Source: Brevibacterium moorei (GTDB lineage Bacteria > Actinomycetota > Actinomycetes > Actinomycetales > Brevibacteriaceae). Taken from it: a DNA stretch of 64,000 nucleotides. A model generated the notes under the pieces. That model did no database searches. It was not told the origin of the DNA and saw only the letters and a list, made by a program, of their open reading frames with translations. The translations under genes and the position numbers were made by a program. Shown here piece by piece: positions 53,529 through 61,354 of this stretch. The DNA lies in NCBI RefSeq assembly GCF_024580735.1, contig NZ_JANIJX010000006.1, positions 1 through 64,000 of the forward strand, read 5' to 3'. The number at the start of each line of letters is the position of its first letter. The first letter of the stretch is position 1.

Positions 53529-55332
53529 GCTGGGCATGCCGCGTCGCAGGAGCGCATCGCAGCTCCTGAGCTACCTGGAATGCGGCGAGAAGTATCGGCT
53601 GGGGCGCCGGGCCAAGGCGCCGGCGCGGCCGACGGCCTGGGCTCCGCAAGGGACGGCAGTCCACTACACAATCGAACAGTGGGAGAAGTCGGGACGGGTC
53701 GGGACGCTCGACCAGGTCGCAGCGGTGTTCGAATCTGAGTTCGACAAGCTCATCGCCGAGCTCAAGGAAAAGAACACCGAGGGCCTCGACTGGCTGACAG
53801 GATCGAAGAAGTCAGGCGAGCAGGATATCGAGGAGCGGCGCGACAAGGGTCGCGACCAGGTCCTGCGCTACGTCGACTGGGCCGTCGACAAGGCCGATGA
53901 GTGGCGGGTCATGGCATCGGAGCAGGAGTTCGACATCGAACTTGGTGGAGTCCAGGTCAAGGGGTACATCGACCAGATCGTATGGTCGAACAAGTTTGAT
54001 TCGTACATCGTCCGGGACCTCAAGGGCCTCCCTCTGACAGAGAAGATCGCAACGCCGTCAGGCTGGACGACGATGGGTGAAGTCGAAGTCGGAGACGAGG
54101 TGTTCGGCACCTCAGGGTTGCCTGTCCGCGTGTCGGAGAAGTCGAGGACCAAGACCCTCCAGTCTTATCGTGTTCGATTTGATGATGGAGAGGCGGTTGA
54201 GTGCGACTGCGAGCATCTGTGGCAGGTAACGCACGCGAAATACGGCCCCAGTGCAGGACCAATGATTACTGAGGTTATGTCTATACCGGAGATGCTTGCA
54301 TGGGAGGGGGCGCCTCTCAGTGTGGAGCTTCCGGAGCCAATCAAGCTGCCCGAAGCGGACCTTCCGATCGACCCATACGTTCTTGGCGTCTGGCTCGGCG
54401 ACGGCAACAGGAATAACGGTTGCTTCACTAAAGGGTCACCGGAGCCCGCGAACGAGATCCGCCGGCGAGGATTCGAGGTTCGAGAGTGGAAGCTACGGCC
54501 GAACCGTGCACAGGAGTACAACGTGGTCGGATTGCACTCCGCACTGAGGAAGCATGGCCTGAAGCGCAATAAGCATGTGCCAGATCAGTACCTCAGGGGG
54601 TCTCGCGACCAGCGACTAGACCTCCTGCGCGGACTGATGGATTCGGACGGGACCTACAACGAGGCTCGTGATTGCGTCACCTTCGTAAATACGAACAAGG
54701 ACCTAACGGACGCCGTTGCTGAGCTGGCGAGAATGGAAGGGGAGCGAGTCTATACATATGAGCACAAGTACAGTGGATTCGGGAAGTCGGGCGTCGCATG
54801 GGGATGCCGGTGGACCCCAAGGAATGCGAATCCCTTCGCGGCGCCGACAAAGGCGGGGAGGTGTACGCCTCGAACGACTCGACAGAATCATCGTCGAGTA
54901 ATCAAGGCTATCGATCCGATTGGCGCAACCGAGACCGCGTGCATTGCAGTCGAGTCGAGCGATCACCTTTACCTCGCAGGGCGAGGTATGGTGCCGACGC
55001 ACAACACCGGGACGAAGCGTCCCGAGACTCCACTCCAGCTCGCCGTCTACGCCGAGGCTTGCCGCCAGAACGGGCTTGACGTATGGTCGGGATCGTTCGC
55101 CATGCTCAAGGAGCAGCCGGCCAAGATCGAACACTTCGAAGACCTCCGGGCCTTCGATACCGCGACGCTGTCACAGATGTTCCATGACATGGATGCGATG
55201 GAACGGGCTGGCTTCTATATAGCCCAGCCCAGCAATGCTTGCCGGGTCTGCGATCAAGCACAGTGGTGCAAGTTCTCAGGCCGGGCTATCGACGCGGAAA
55301 AATATGCGGCTCAAACCGCAGTTTCCGCTTGA
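53515..55332 (+). CDS. PD-(D/E)XK nuclease (Cas4/RecB-like) interrupted by an intein
   Basis: A 605-residue precursor. The host protein (extein) is a RecB/Cas4-type exonuclease: N-terminal SASQLLSYLECGEKYRLG with Cys23, catalytic GYIDQIVW and VRDLK (Asp168, Lys170), continuing after the intein with TGTKRPETPLQLAVYAEACR. The C-terminal cluster CRVCDQAQWC (Cys576, 579, 585) and Cys23 could hold a 4Fe-4S cluster. Residues 171-497 are an intein described separately. Excision joins DLK to TG, restoring the family DLKTG motif and a 278-residue nuclease. Such genes lie in the replication modules of actinophages and process DNA ends for recombination. The ATG at 53515 or 53536 could be the start. Confidence 0.92.
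   Translation: MVAIELGMPRRRSASQLLSYLECGEKYRLGRRAKAPARPTAWAPQGTAVHYTIEQWEKSGRVGTLDQVAAVFESEFDKLIAELKEKNTEGLDWLTGSKKSGEQDIEERRDKGRDQVLRYVDWAVDKADEWRVMASEQEFDIELGGVQVKGYIDQIVWSNKFDSYIVRDLKGLPLTEKIATPSGWTTMGEVEVGDEVFGTSGLPVRVSEKSRTKTLQSYRVRFDDGEAVECDCEHLWQVTHAKYGPSAGPMITEVMSIPEMLAWEGAPLSVELPEPIKLPEADLPIDPYVLGVWLGDGNRNNGCFTKGSPEPANEIRRRGFEVREWKLRPNRAQEYNVVGLHSALRKHGLKRNKHVPDQYLRGSRDQRLDLLRGLMDSDGTYNEARDCVTFVNTNKDLTDAVAELARMEGERVYTYEHKYSGFGKSGVAWGCRWTPRNANPFAAPTKAGRCTPRTTRQNHRRVIKAIDPIGATETACIAVESSDHLYLAGRGMVPTHNTGTKRPETPLQLAVYAEACRQNGLDVWSGSFAMLKEQPAKIEHFEDLRAFDTATLSQMFHDMDAMERAGFYIAQPSNACRVCDQAQWCKFSGRAIDAEKYAAQTAVSA
54025..55005 (+). mobile_element. Intein with LAGLIDADG endonuclease, class 3 type
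   Basis: 327 residues (171-497 of the precursor). Block A is GLPLTEKIATPSGWTTMGE, so the first residue is Gly171 where class 1 inteins have Cys/Ser. Block B is ECDCEHLWQV with Trp236 after His-Leu; block F is ETACIAVESSDHLYLAG with Cys476; block G is MVPTHN with Thr495, His496 and Asn497, followed by Thr+1. Trp/Cys/Thr at these places is the signature of class 3 inteins, where the block F Cys replaces the N-terminal nucleophile. Two LAGLIDADG motifs are VLGVWLGDG (289-297) and LLRGLMDSDG (370-379), so the homing endonuclease looks intact. Confidence 0.9.
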
Positions 55333-55358
55333 CATAAACGTCCAGTAACATACATACT
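55329..55358 (+). promoter_or_regulatory. Prophage promoter candidate
   Basis: TTGACA (55329-55334), 18-bp spacer, CATACT (55353-55358). It contains GTCCAGTAACATAC (55340-55353), which recurs as GTCCAGTAGCATAC (56017-56030) before the DnaB-like gene. Confidence 0.55.
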
Positions 55359-55414
55359 GGAAGACATGAGCGGCGCAGCAAGCGTCGTTCAACCGACAGA
55401 AGGGAATCAGCTAC

Positions 55415-56014
55415 ATGGCTGACGGAAAGATTGTCATTACCCTCAAGGCCGGCAAGGGCTATGAGGCCCCGTGGCTCGTCGTCTCGGGCGACACTCCGAT
55501 CGAAGCGCAGACGACGCTCCAGGCCGTGATCGAGAACGGCCTGCCCGCTCTCGTCGGCCAGGCGTCCCAGGCCTTCCAGGGAATGGAAGCGGCCGGTGCC
55601 AATCTCGGCGCCACGCCGGTTCAGGCGCCGGGCAACCAGCCGCAGCAGGGCTCGCAGTGGGCTCAGACGCCGGCTCCGCAGGTTCAGCAGCAGCAGCAGT
55701 CGATGGGCCAGGCCGCATGGCCTCAGCCTCCTCAGCAGCAGGGCAATCCCTTCGGCCAGCAGGTCCAGCAGCAGGGCGGATTCCAGCAGCCGCAGCAGGG
55801 CGCCGGAGCTTTTGGCGGAGAGGAGCCGCCGATGACGCCGTTCGGCCCGGCACGGAAGGTGACGGGCACCAGTAAGTATGGCCCTTACGCGGCCTGGGCC
55901 GATCCGCGTCCGCGTGAGCAGACGCAGCACCTCGGCCGCGAGGCGTCGACTAAGGACCCGCAGGACCCCGGCCTGTTGAACGGCACTAAGAAGTTCTGGC
56001 TCATGATCAAGTAA
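55415..56014 (+). CDS. Gln-rich prophage protein, possible single-strand DNA-binding
   Basis: A 199-residue protein. The N-terminal 55 residues look ordered (KIVITLKAGKGYEAPWLVVSG, then EAQTTLQAVIENGLPALV). The middle (65-145) is disordered and rich in Gln/Pro/Gly. The C-terminal 40 residues are basic. Position between the nuclease and the DnaB-like ATPase suggests a replication/recombination accessory, but the function is not established. AAGGGAA lies before the ATG. Confidence 0.8.
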   Translation: MADGKIVITLKAGKGYEAPWLVVSGDTPIEAQTTLQAVIENGLPALVGQASQAFQGMEAAGANLGATPVQAPGNQPQQGSQWAQTPAPQVQQQQQSMGQAAWPQPPQQQGNPFGQQVQQQGGFQQPQQGAGAFGGEEPPMTPFGPARKVTGTSKYGPYAAWADPRPREQTQHLGREASTKDPQDPGLLNGTKKFWLMIK

Positions 56015-56044
56015 TTGTCCAGTAGCATACGGAAGGAGTGACTA

Positions 56045-56863
56045 GTGCTTTCACTGGTCCAAGCGGTAAGGATGTCGGCGACAGCCGGCAAGCCCATCTC
56101 GGTTCCTTACGGCAACTTCTCTGCTAACGGCGTCTGCTTTCGTCGCGGCGAGTTTACGCTCGTCGCGGCGGGGCCGGGGTCGGGCAAGTCGGCGCTGATG
56201 CTCAACATGCTCCAGCGGGGCAACGGGCATGGACACGTCCACCCGACCGTATACTTCTCGGCCGACTCTGGACCGGCTCAGGTGTTCCAGCGATCGGCGA
56301 CGATCGCATGCAATAACCACGGCTACGCCTACGACATGGCCGGCGTTGAGCAGATCGCCAAGGACGAGGGCGGTCACGCCTGGCTTGAGGATCTGGTCCG
56401 GCAGGACGCTAGTCATATCCGGTACAGCTTCGACTCGACCCTGACGACTGACGGAATCATGGATGAGCTCGAATCTTACGGCATGGTCTACGGCGAATGG
56501 CCCGAGGTCATCGTCATCGACAACCTGATGAACGTCGATGCCGGTTCGGGCGAGGAGTTCACCGACCTCAACGAGGCAAGCTTCTTCCTCAACGACCTGG
56601 CCCGCGACACTAACGCGGCCGTTATCGCTCTTCACCACGTCGGAGGGCAGCACGAGGACGGCGACAAGCCAATTCCTCTAGGCGGCCTGCGAGGCAAGGT
56701 GTCGAAGTTGCCGTCGATGATCCTGACTCTTCACCGAGTCGAGGACGAGATGAAGGTGTCGGTCGTCAAGAACCGCGCCGGCCGCGCTCAAGCGGACGGC
56801 GGGTGGGGCGTCGAGCTCCAATGCAACCTGGCCTACATGGCCTTTAGATGGGTAGGGGATTGA
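56045..56863 (+). CDS. DnaB-like RecA-fold ATPase, prophage
   Basis: A 272-residue protein consisting mainly of the RecA/DnaB ATPase core. Walker A is AAGPGSGKSALMLNML (near residue 40), Walker B is EVIVIDNLMNVD, and HHVGGQHED with GGLRGKVSKLPS are the later motifs. It lacks the DnaB N-terminal domain, as in several phage helicases. It probably loads on the replication fork with the primase genes downstream. The GTG start has AGGAG 6 nt upstream. Confidence 0.87.
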   Translation: MLSLVQAVRMSATAGKPISVPYGNFSANGVCFRRGEFTLVAAGPGSGKSALMLNMLQRGNGHGHVHPTVYFSADSGPAQVFQRSATIACNNHGYAYDMAGVEQIAKDEGGHAWLEDLVRQDASHIRYSFDSTLTTDGIMDELESYGMVYGEWPEVIVIDNLMNVDAGSGEEFTDLNEASFFLNDLARDTNAAVIALHHVGGQHEDGDKPIPLGGLRGKVSKLPSMILTLHRVEDEMKVSVVKNRAGRAQADGGWGVELQCNLAYMAFRWVGD

Positions 56864-56951
56864 CCTGGACTATCACGATTACGAATTGTTGGTCTACGGC
56901 TTTATCGGATTCATGTGCGGCATGATTACCGGAATCGCGGTGATGTCGTAA
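56859..56951 (+). CDS. Possible tiny membrane peptide
   Basis: An open frame ending TAA at 56951 encodes a short peptide with a hydrophobic stretch (LLVYGFIGFMCGMITGIAVMS). The start is unclear (ATT 56859, CTG 56865 or TTG 56886/56889); its stop overlaps the next start by 1 nt (TAATG), a pattern common in this operon. Confidence 0.3.
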   Translation: MDLDYHDYELLVYGFIGFMCGMITGIAVMS

Positions 56952-57037
56952 TGACCTGGCCAGAAGTCGCGGCCATTGCCGTCGTCTGGGCGTTTCCGCT
57001 CCTGATCCTGGCGTGGATCTCTAGCGGGCGTGATTGA
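56951..57037 (+). CDS. Tiny membrane protein, prophage
   Basis: A 28-residue protein (MTWPEVAAIAVVWAFPLLIL, then AWISSGRD), a single hydrophobic helix with an acidic N-terminus. ATG overlaps the preceding stop and its TGA overlaps the next ATG by 1 nt, supporting translation by coupling. Confidence 0.5.
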   Translation: MTWPEVAAIAVVWAFPLLILAWISSGRD

Positions 57038-57531
57038 TGCCGGCGGCCAAGAGGAAGGTCTGCAAAGACTGTGTCGAAGAGGGCATTACGACCGGGCGCC
57101 CGGCGCCCTATGCCGGGCCTCGGTGCGCGAGCCACCATAGAGCCGTCCTTAAGAAGCGCCGCGAGGCAACGCACGACAAATACATTCGAGAGACCTATGG
57201 CATTACCCAAGAGGAATACGATGCCATTCTCGAATCGCAAGGCGGCAAGTGCGCCATATGCCAGCGCGCTACCGGCGCGACCAAATGGCTAGCAGTCGAC
57301 CATGACCACAAAACAGGCTACACGCGTGGTATTTGCTGTTTGACGTGTAACAAGTTCATCCTCGGCCGCAGCCGGGATGACCCCGAGGTCTTTAGGCGAG
57401 CCATAGCCTACCTCGAAAACCCTCCGGCTATCGCCGTCATCGGCGAGAGGGTCGCCCCGATATTCGGGCACGAAAAGGAAATCCAAGGCCGCCGCAAGAA
57501 GCGGTCGACCAAGCGAAGGAGAAAAGCATGA
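57037..57531 (+). CDS. Recombination endonuclease VII family protein
   Basis: A 164-residue His-Me finger nuclease. YGITQEEYDAILESQGGKC starts the conserved domain, with the zinc Cys pairs CAICQ and CCLTCN and the catalytic segment VDHDHKTGYTRG. In T4, endonuclease VII resolves branched DNA before packaging. The C-terminal 25 residues are very basic (GRRKKRSTKRRRKA). It is coupled to its neighbours by 1-4 nt overlaps. Confidence 0.9.
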   Translation: MPAAKRKVCKDCVEEGITTGRPAPYAGPRCASHHRAVLKKRREATHDKYIRETYGITQEEYDAILESQGGKCAICQRATGATKWLAVDHDHKTGYTRGICCLTCNKFILGRSRDDPEVFRRAIAYLENPPAIAVIGERVAPIFGHEKEIQGRRKKRSTKRRRKA

Positions 57532-57872
57532 ATCCCGAACAGTCCACCAAGGCAACCGAGGCCTTGACCACTTTCATCCAGGGCCTCATCAAGGATGCCG
57601 ACGCTTCGACGGCGACCAAGTATGAAGCGACCCGGAAGATCCTGGCCTTCGGCGATGAAGTCAGCGATGCGACGCAGGCAGATATGCTCGAAGCGATCTT
57701 CGACCTCCCCGCATTGAAAGGCGATGAGCTCCACGAGGTCCGCACGGCAATCACGGGCGTCTTCACGGAGTACGCCACCAGGGTGAGCGAGGACTCCAAG
57801 GAGACGGTTCGCGCCATCGACTTGCTGGAGTCCATGACCAAGATGGCAGAGTTCTTCGCGAAGAATGACTGA
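57528..57872 (+). CDS. Unknown helical protein, prophage
   Basis: A 114-residue, all-helical, acidic soluble protein (QSTKATEALTTFIQGLIKDA; LLESMTKMAEFFAKND at the end). No recognised family. ATG overlaps the endonuclease VII stop by 4 nt (ATGA). Confidence 0.7.
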   Translation: MNPEQSTKATEALTTFIQGLIKDADASTATKYEATRKILAFGDEVSDATQADMLEAIFDLPALKGDELHEVRTAITGVFTEYATRVSEDSKETVRAIDLLESMTKMAEFFAKND

Positions 57873-58152
57873 CATCGATCCGTCGACCGGCCTGCCAGAG
57901 GTGCCCGAGGGTTACTTCTGGCGGGTCGTGGAGCGCCCGATCCATGGGTGCAAAGTCCTGCTTATGCGACGCATTCGGGGCCGGTGGTATCGGCCCTGGG
58001 TAGGCGCCGAGATAGTCGAGCATGAGCATACCGAGTTCGTAACCAATGGCAGTATCAGGAGCGCAGCCGAGGGCGTGCTTAGCAGGATCGCATATAAACG
58101 CCTATGTCGAGAACTGTTCGGCGACTATCCTCCGAAGAAGCTGGGGGATTGA
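57865..58152 (+). CDS. Unknown small protein, prophage
   Basis: A 95-residue protein with Trp/Arg-rich core (GYFWRVVERPIHGCKVLLMR, RGRWYRPWVGAEIVE). No family recognised; it overlaps its upstream neighbour by 8 nt. Confidence 0.65.
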   Translation: MTDIDPSTGLPEVPEGYFWRVVERPIHGCKVLLMRRIRGRWYRPWVGAEIVEHEHTEFVTNGSIRSAAEGVLSRIAYKRLCRELFGDYPPKKLGD

Positions 58153-58253
58153 TGGGACCGATAGGAACGGCATGCGTCATTACCGGCATCATTGCCGTAA
58201 TCGCAATCGCGATTGTCTATAGCAGCTTCAAGCTCAGTGAAATGGTGGATTGA
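58152..58253 (+). CDS. Tiny membrane protein, prophage
   Basis: A 33-residue protein with one hydrophobic helix (ACVITGIIAVIAIAIVYSS). Start and stop each overlap the neighbour by 1 nt (TGATG). Confidence 0.6.
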   Translation: MGPIGTACVITGIIAVIAIAIVYSSFKLSEMVD

Positions 58254-58561
58254 TGGGTGGTGTCATTGCGTGGTGCTTCGGCGGAATCCTCATTGTTGGC
58301 TTTGCCTATGCGGCAGTGCTCGCGATCGTTTGCAGCGCGGTGTCGCTGATCGATGGCTACCGCAAGAAGCATCCACGGAAGCCGAAGGAAGATAGGCTGC
58401 AAGATCTGTCGGATGAGCAGCTCGATAAAGCCGCTCGGCGTCAGGCCGAGATGAAGACCGAACATATCGCCGGCATGCACAAAGACCAAGAGGTCTTTAT
58501 GCGCGTCGACTGCGACTACTGCAAGGCGGTGTGGGATTCAGAGAATCCCCGGAAAAGATGA
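58253..58561 (+). CDS. Membrane-anchored small protein, prophage
   Basis: A 102-residue protein: one membrane helix (VIAWCFGGILIVGFAYAAVL, 4-30), then a soluble, charged region with a CDYC motif (VDCDYCKAVWDSE). ATG at 58253 overlaps the previous stop. No family recognised. Confidence 0.65.
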   Translation: MGGVIAWCFGGILIVGFAYAAVLAIVCSAVSLIDGYRKKHPRKPKEDRLQDLSDEQLDKAARRQAEMKTEHIAGMHKDQEVFMRVDCDYCKAVWDSENPRKR

Positions 58562-58571
58562 GGCCTTTCAT

Positions 58572-58700
58572 ATGCCTCCGAGGTTCGCCGCAGGAGGCAT
58601 TACGGCAGGCACCATAAGCGCCGACCAGCTCAAGACGACGTGGGACCTCTCTGTCGATGAGGTCACAAGCTGGGTCACCTACGCCCAAAGGCCGCGTTGA
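58572..58700 (+). CDS. Small protein, prophage
   Basis: A 42-residue protein (MPPRFAAGGITAGTISADQL...VTSWVTYAQRPR), not in a known family. It fills the gap after 58561, and its stop overlaps the next gene's TTG start by 4 nt (TTGA), which supports it. Confidence 0.5.
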   Translation: MPPRFAAGGITAGTISADQLKTTWDLSVDEVTSWVTYAQRPR

Positions 58701-58927
58701 ATTACCGGCGGCGAAAGAAGATCGACTACGGCCCGCTGATCGAGCGGCTTAGTCGAGAAGAGACGGAGCGCCTGGCGAGGCGTGTAGCCGAAGAGCTGGA
58801 CATCTCGCCGGGCCTCCCGTTCGATTCGCTGAAGAAGCGGATCTATCACACCAACAGCGGACAGCTAGAAGACCTCTATGAAAGGGAAATGCTTGAACGA
58901 CAAGCTGAAGACGAATACTGGGGTTGA
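58697..58927 (+). CDS. Small basic/acidic helical protein, prophage
   Basis: A 76-residue protein with a basic start (NYRRRKKIDYGPLIERLSREE) and acidic end. TTG start coupled by TTGA. Unknown function. Confidence 0.6.
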   Translation: MNYRRRKKIDYGPLIERLSREETERLARRVAEELDISPGLPFDSLKKRIYHTNSGQLEDLYEREMLERQAEDEYWG

Positions 58928-59174
58928 CGACGACCAGAAGGCGGCGATCACCGTCTTCTCCAAGCCGAACTGCCAGCAGTGTTGGGCGACGAAGAAGAAG
59001 CTCGACCTCCTGGGCGCGGCGTACACCTCGGTCGACGTCACCGAGGACGAGGAGGCCATGAGCTTCGTCAAGGAGCTGGGATACCAGCAGTTGCCTGTCG
59101 TCTATGCCGACATCGACGGCGTCATTCGCCACTTCGGCGGATATCAGCCCGAGGCATTGGCGGTGCTGGCGTGA
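58893..59174 (+). CDS. nrdH: NrdH-like glutaredoxin, prophage
   Basis: A 93-residue redoxin with the active site NCQQCWATKKKLD (CxxC) in a thioredoxin fold (ITVFSKPNCQQCWATKKKLD), and VTEDEEAMSFVKELGYQQLPVVYAD. It supplies electrons to ribonucleotide reductase. The TTG at 58893 has AAAGGG 6 nt upstream; an ATG at 58878 would also be in frame. It overlaps the previous gene by 35 nt and thyX by 4 nt. Confidence 0.85.
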   Translation: MNDKLKTNTGVDDDQKAAITVFSKPNCQQCWATKKKLDLLGAAYTSVDVTEDEEAMSFVKELGYQQLPVVYADIDGVIRHFGGYQPEALAVLA

Positions 59175-59848
59175 CGTTGCCCTGGACCGAAGGCCAGATC
59201 AGGGCCGACTACGTCAACCACTGGGGCTCGGACGATTCGATCGCCCAGGCAGCGCGGGTGTCAACCAAAGGCATCGACGGCAACGACGCCGGTAAGACGT
59301 CGGGGCTGGTCAAGCGACTGTGGAAGGACGGCCATGTCTCGTGCTTCGAGCATTGCGGCATGACGTTCCAGATATCGTGCCCGATCCCGATGGCGGCGCA
59401 GATCATGCGCCACCGGTCGTGGAGCTTCAACTCAGTCTCGGGCCGGTACACCGAGCTCAAGCCTGTCTTCCATATCCCTAGCCTTGGCGATCCTATCGTC
59501 GAGTCGGGATCGAAGCCCATGGACTACGGGCGCAAGCCCGCGAGCCTCGACCAGTACACGCGGTTCGTCGGCGACCTGGCCGACGTCTATGGCTATGCCT
59601 GGGAGAAGTACGAGGCGGCCATCCGCAGCGGCATCTCGCGGGAAGAGGCGCGGTTCCTCTTGCCGCAGGGCATCTTCACGGAGTTCTGGGCGACCGGAAA
59701 CCTCCGATCGATCTTCCACTTCCTTGACCAGCGCCTTGATCCGCACGCTCAGTTCGAGACGCGGATTGTGGCAAGCGATATCGAATGGGAAGTATCGAAG
59801 CATTTCCCCATCGCCCACAGGGCGTGGGCCGAAGCGAAGGAGGAGTAA
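59171..59848 (+). CDS. thyX: FAD-dependent thymidylate synthase ThyX, prophage
   Basis: A 225-residue flavin-dependent thymidylate synthase that makes dTMP from dUMP with methylene-THF. The signature RHRSWSFNSVSGRY (RHRxxS...S.R) is intact. QGIFTEFWATGNLRSIFHFL is the typical second part. A GTG start overlaps the NrdH stop (GTGA). With NrdH and the dNMP kinase it makes a nucleotide-supply set for phage replication. Confidence 0.94.
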   Translation: MTLPWTEGQIRADYVNHWGSDDSIAQAARVSTKGIDGNDAGKTSGLVKRLWKDGHVSCFEHCGMTFQISCPIPMAAQIMRHRSWSFNSVSGRYTELKPVFHIPSLGDPIVESGSKPMDYGRKPASLDQYTRFVGDLADVYGYAWEKYEAAIRSGISREEARFLLPQGIFTEFWATGNLRSIFHFLDQRLDPHAQFETRIVASDIEWEVSKHFPIAHRAWAEAKEE

Positions 59849-60345
59849 TGACGATGGTCAAGGGTTACGTCGAGGCCGCGCGCAAGTTCGCGCTGGCCTC
59901 GGGCCAGGCGTGCGAGACGACGCCGGTCATGCCGACGCCCGCTGATGGCGGGCTGGCTATGGAGCTGGTCGAAGAGGAGTACGACGAGGTCCTGGCTGCG
60001 ATCGAGAAGATCGACAGCTATGCCTACGAAGAGCGGAAGGGCATGACCTTCTATGAAGGTTGCCCGGCGCCGCATATCCCGGTCGCTCCTCATCTCCATG
60101 CCGAGCTGGCGGACGGGATCGCCGATCTGATCTTTGTCCTGATCCGCGCCGCTCAGACGTTCGGCATCGACATCGAGGCTGTGTGCGACACGGTCGCATC
60201 GTCAAACCTGTCGAAGATCAATCCGGATACCGGCGAGGTCCCGAAGCGGGACGACGGCAAGGTCCTCAAGGGGCCTCAGTGGATCGACGACAAGCCACTT
60301 ATTCTCAGCATCATTCAGGAAGGAATCAGGCATGGCAGTAATTGA
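59848..60345 (+). CDS. MazG-like nucleotide pyrophosphohydrolase, prophage
   Basis: A 165-residue all-helical protein of the MazG/phosphoribosyl-ATP pyrophosphohydrolase superfamily. The metal-binding pattern ELVEEEYDEVLAA and AELADGIADLIFVL is visible. Possible substrates are dNTPs or (p)ppGpp. AAGGAGG lies before the ATG, which overlaps the thyX stop by 1 nt. Confidence 0.82.
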   Translation: MTMVKGYVEAARKFALASGQACETTPVMPTPADGGLAMELVEEEYDEVLAAIEKIDSYAYEERKGMTFYEGCPAPHIPVAPHLHAELADGIADLIFVLIRAAQTFGIDIEAVCDTVASSNLSKINPDTGEVPKRDDGKVLKGPQWIDDKPLILSIIQEGIRHGSN

Positions 60346-60619
60346 TCGGAGCGCTATCGGCGCCGAGCTCGAAGGCGATCTCTATGGTCTTCAGCTCTAC
60401 CTGGAGAAGTTCGGCCTGAAGGGGCCGGACTTGAGGGCGTCGATGGCCTCGGGCTGGTGGATCTACGACCAGGCCTATGCCGCTGGTCTATTCGAAGAGA
60501 CCAGCTTGGAGGATATGAGCGATGGGGAGCTGGCCGATGAGGCCAGGGCCATCAAGATCGAGCAGCAGCGACGCATCGACAAGAAGCAGGATCGGAGTGA
60601 CATTGCGAACGAGAAGTGA
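60332..60619 (+). CDS. Unknown protein, prophage
   Basis: A 95-residue, acidic, helical protein (AELEGDLYGLQLYLEKFGLK; LADEARAIKIEQQRRIDKKQ). No family recognised. Overlaps upstream gene by 14 nt. Confidence 0.65.
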   Translation: MAVIDRSAIGAELEGDLYGLQLYLEKFGLKGPDLRASMASGWWIYDQAYAAGLFEETSLEDMSDGELADEARAIKIEQQRRIDKKQDRSDIANEK

Positions 60620-60923
60620 ACTGGTAACCGCACGGGATGTCCTCGACGTCATCGCAGAGTATGCGGCTATCGCGTCGGCGGGGGAGACCGAGCTGGCGCA
60701 GTACATCTACGGCTTTAGCGCCGGCCTTGACTGGGCTATTGACGGCGACGATGAGCAGACCGTGATCCAGTCGATAAACGGCAAGTTCGTCGAGTCCAAG
60801 CCGACCTGCCCGCCCGAGACCAGAGCGGCCAAGCCAGACTGGGGCGCGATCGACAACCGTATAGCCAAGGATGCGTCGAAGCTTGACGGCGACGACATCA
60901 ACGGCTCGTTCTTCACGGCATAG
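60597..60923 (+). CDS. Unknown protein, prophage
   Basis: A 108-residue soluble protein (TARDVLDVIAEYAAIASAG; FSAGLDWAIDGDDEQTVIQS). No family recognised. The GTG start at 60597 overlaps the upstream gene by 23 nt. Confidence 0.6.
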   Translation: MTLRTRSELVTARDVLDVIAEYAAIASAGETELAQYIYGFSAGLDWAIDGDDEQTVIQSINGKFVESKPTCPPETRAAKPDWGAIDNRIAKDASKLDGDDINGSFFTA

Positions 60924-60934
60924 CCGGACTGGCC

Positions 60935-61354
60935 GTGGAACACAGTGAGAAGCCGTCGATCATCGACGTCTTGGAGTATTACGGATGCCACGGTCTGGTT
61001 GATACATGTGGCGGATGGCGGAAACTGATATGCCCACTACCTGGGCATGAGGAAACGAACCCATCCGCCACGTATAACTCCGATTTCAACGCCGTGCATT
61101 GCTTCGGCTGTAATCGGAGTGCCGACTCGTGGGGACTAATCATGATGAGGGAGGGCCTAGATTTCTCTGGTGCCGTCGAGTTCGCGGAAGAAACGTTTGG
61201 CTTCAGCCGCGAATCGCTTCCACAGAAACCTGTTCAGGCCGGAAAGCCTGAGCGCATACGAATATTGGACCGGGGAAAGTCGCGGCCTGAGCGACGAAAC
61301 GATTCGTCGGTTCATGCTGGGCGTCGTCGGGTCCGACGACCGCGAATACGGTGA
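60935..61354 (+). CDS. Primase zinc-binding (CHC2) domain protein
   Basis: A 139-residue protein; residues 1-95 form the CHC2 zinc-binding domain of DnaG-type primases (KLICPLPGHEETNPSAT..., HCFGCNRSADSWGLIM). After about residue 95 the frame loses similarity and becomes Arg-rich (GRRRVRRPRIR). The zinc domain normally precedes Toprim in the same chain; here the Toprim part is in a frame shifted by +1 that overlaps from 61161. GTG start. Confidence 0.85.
   Translation: MEHSEKPSIIDVLEYYGCHGLVDTCGGWRKLICPLPGHEETNPSATYNSDFNAVHCFGCNRSADSWGLIMMREGLDFSGAVEFAEETFGFSRESLPQKPVQAGKPERIRILDRGKSRPERRNDSSVHAGRRRVRRPRIR

Noticed and set aside
53515-55332. A CRISPR-Cas system signalled by the Cas4-like nuclease
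   Set aside because: No repeats, spacers, cas1, cas2 or effector genes nearby; surrounding genes are phage replication genes, where Cas4/RecB-like nucleases are common.
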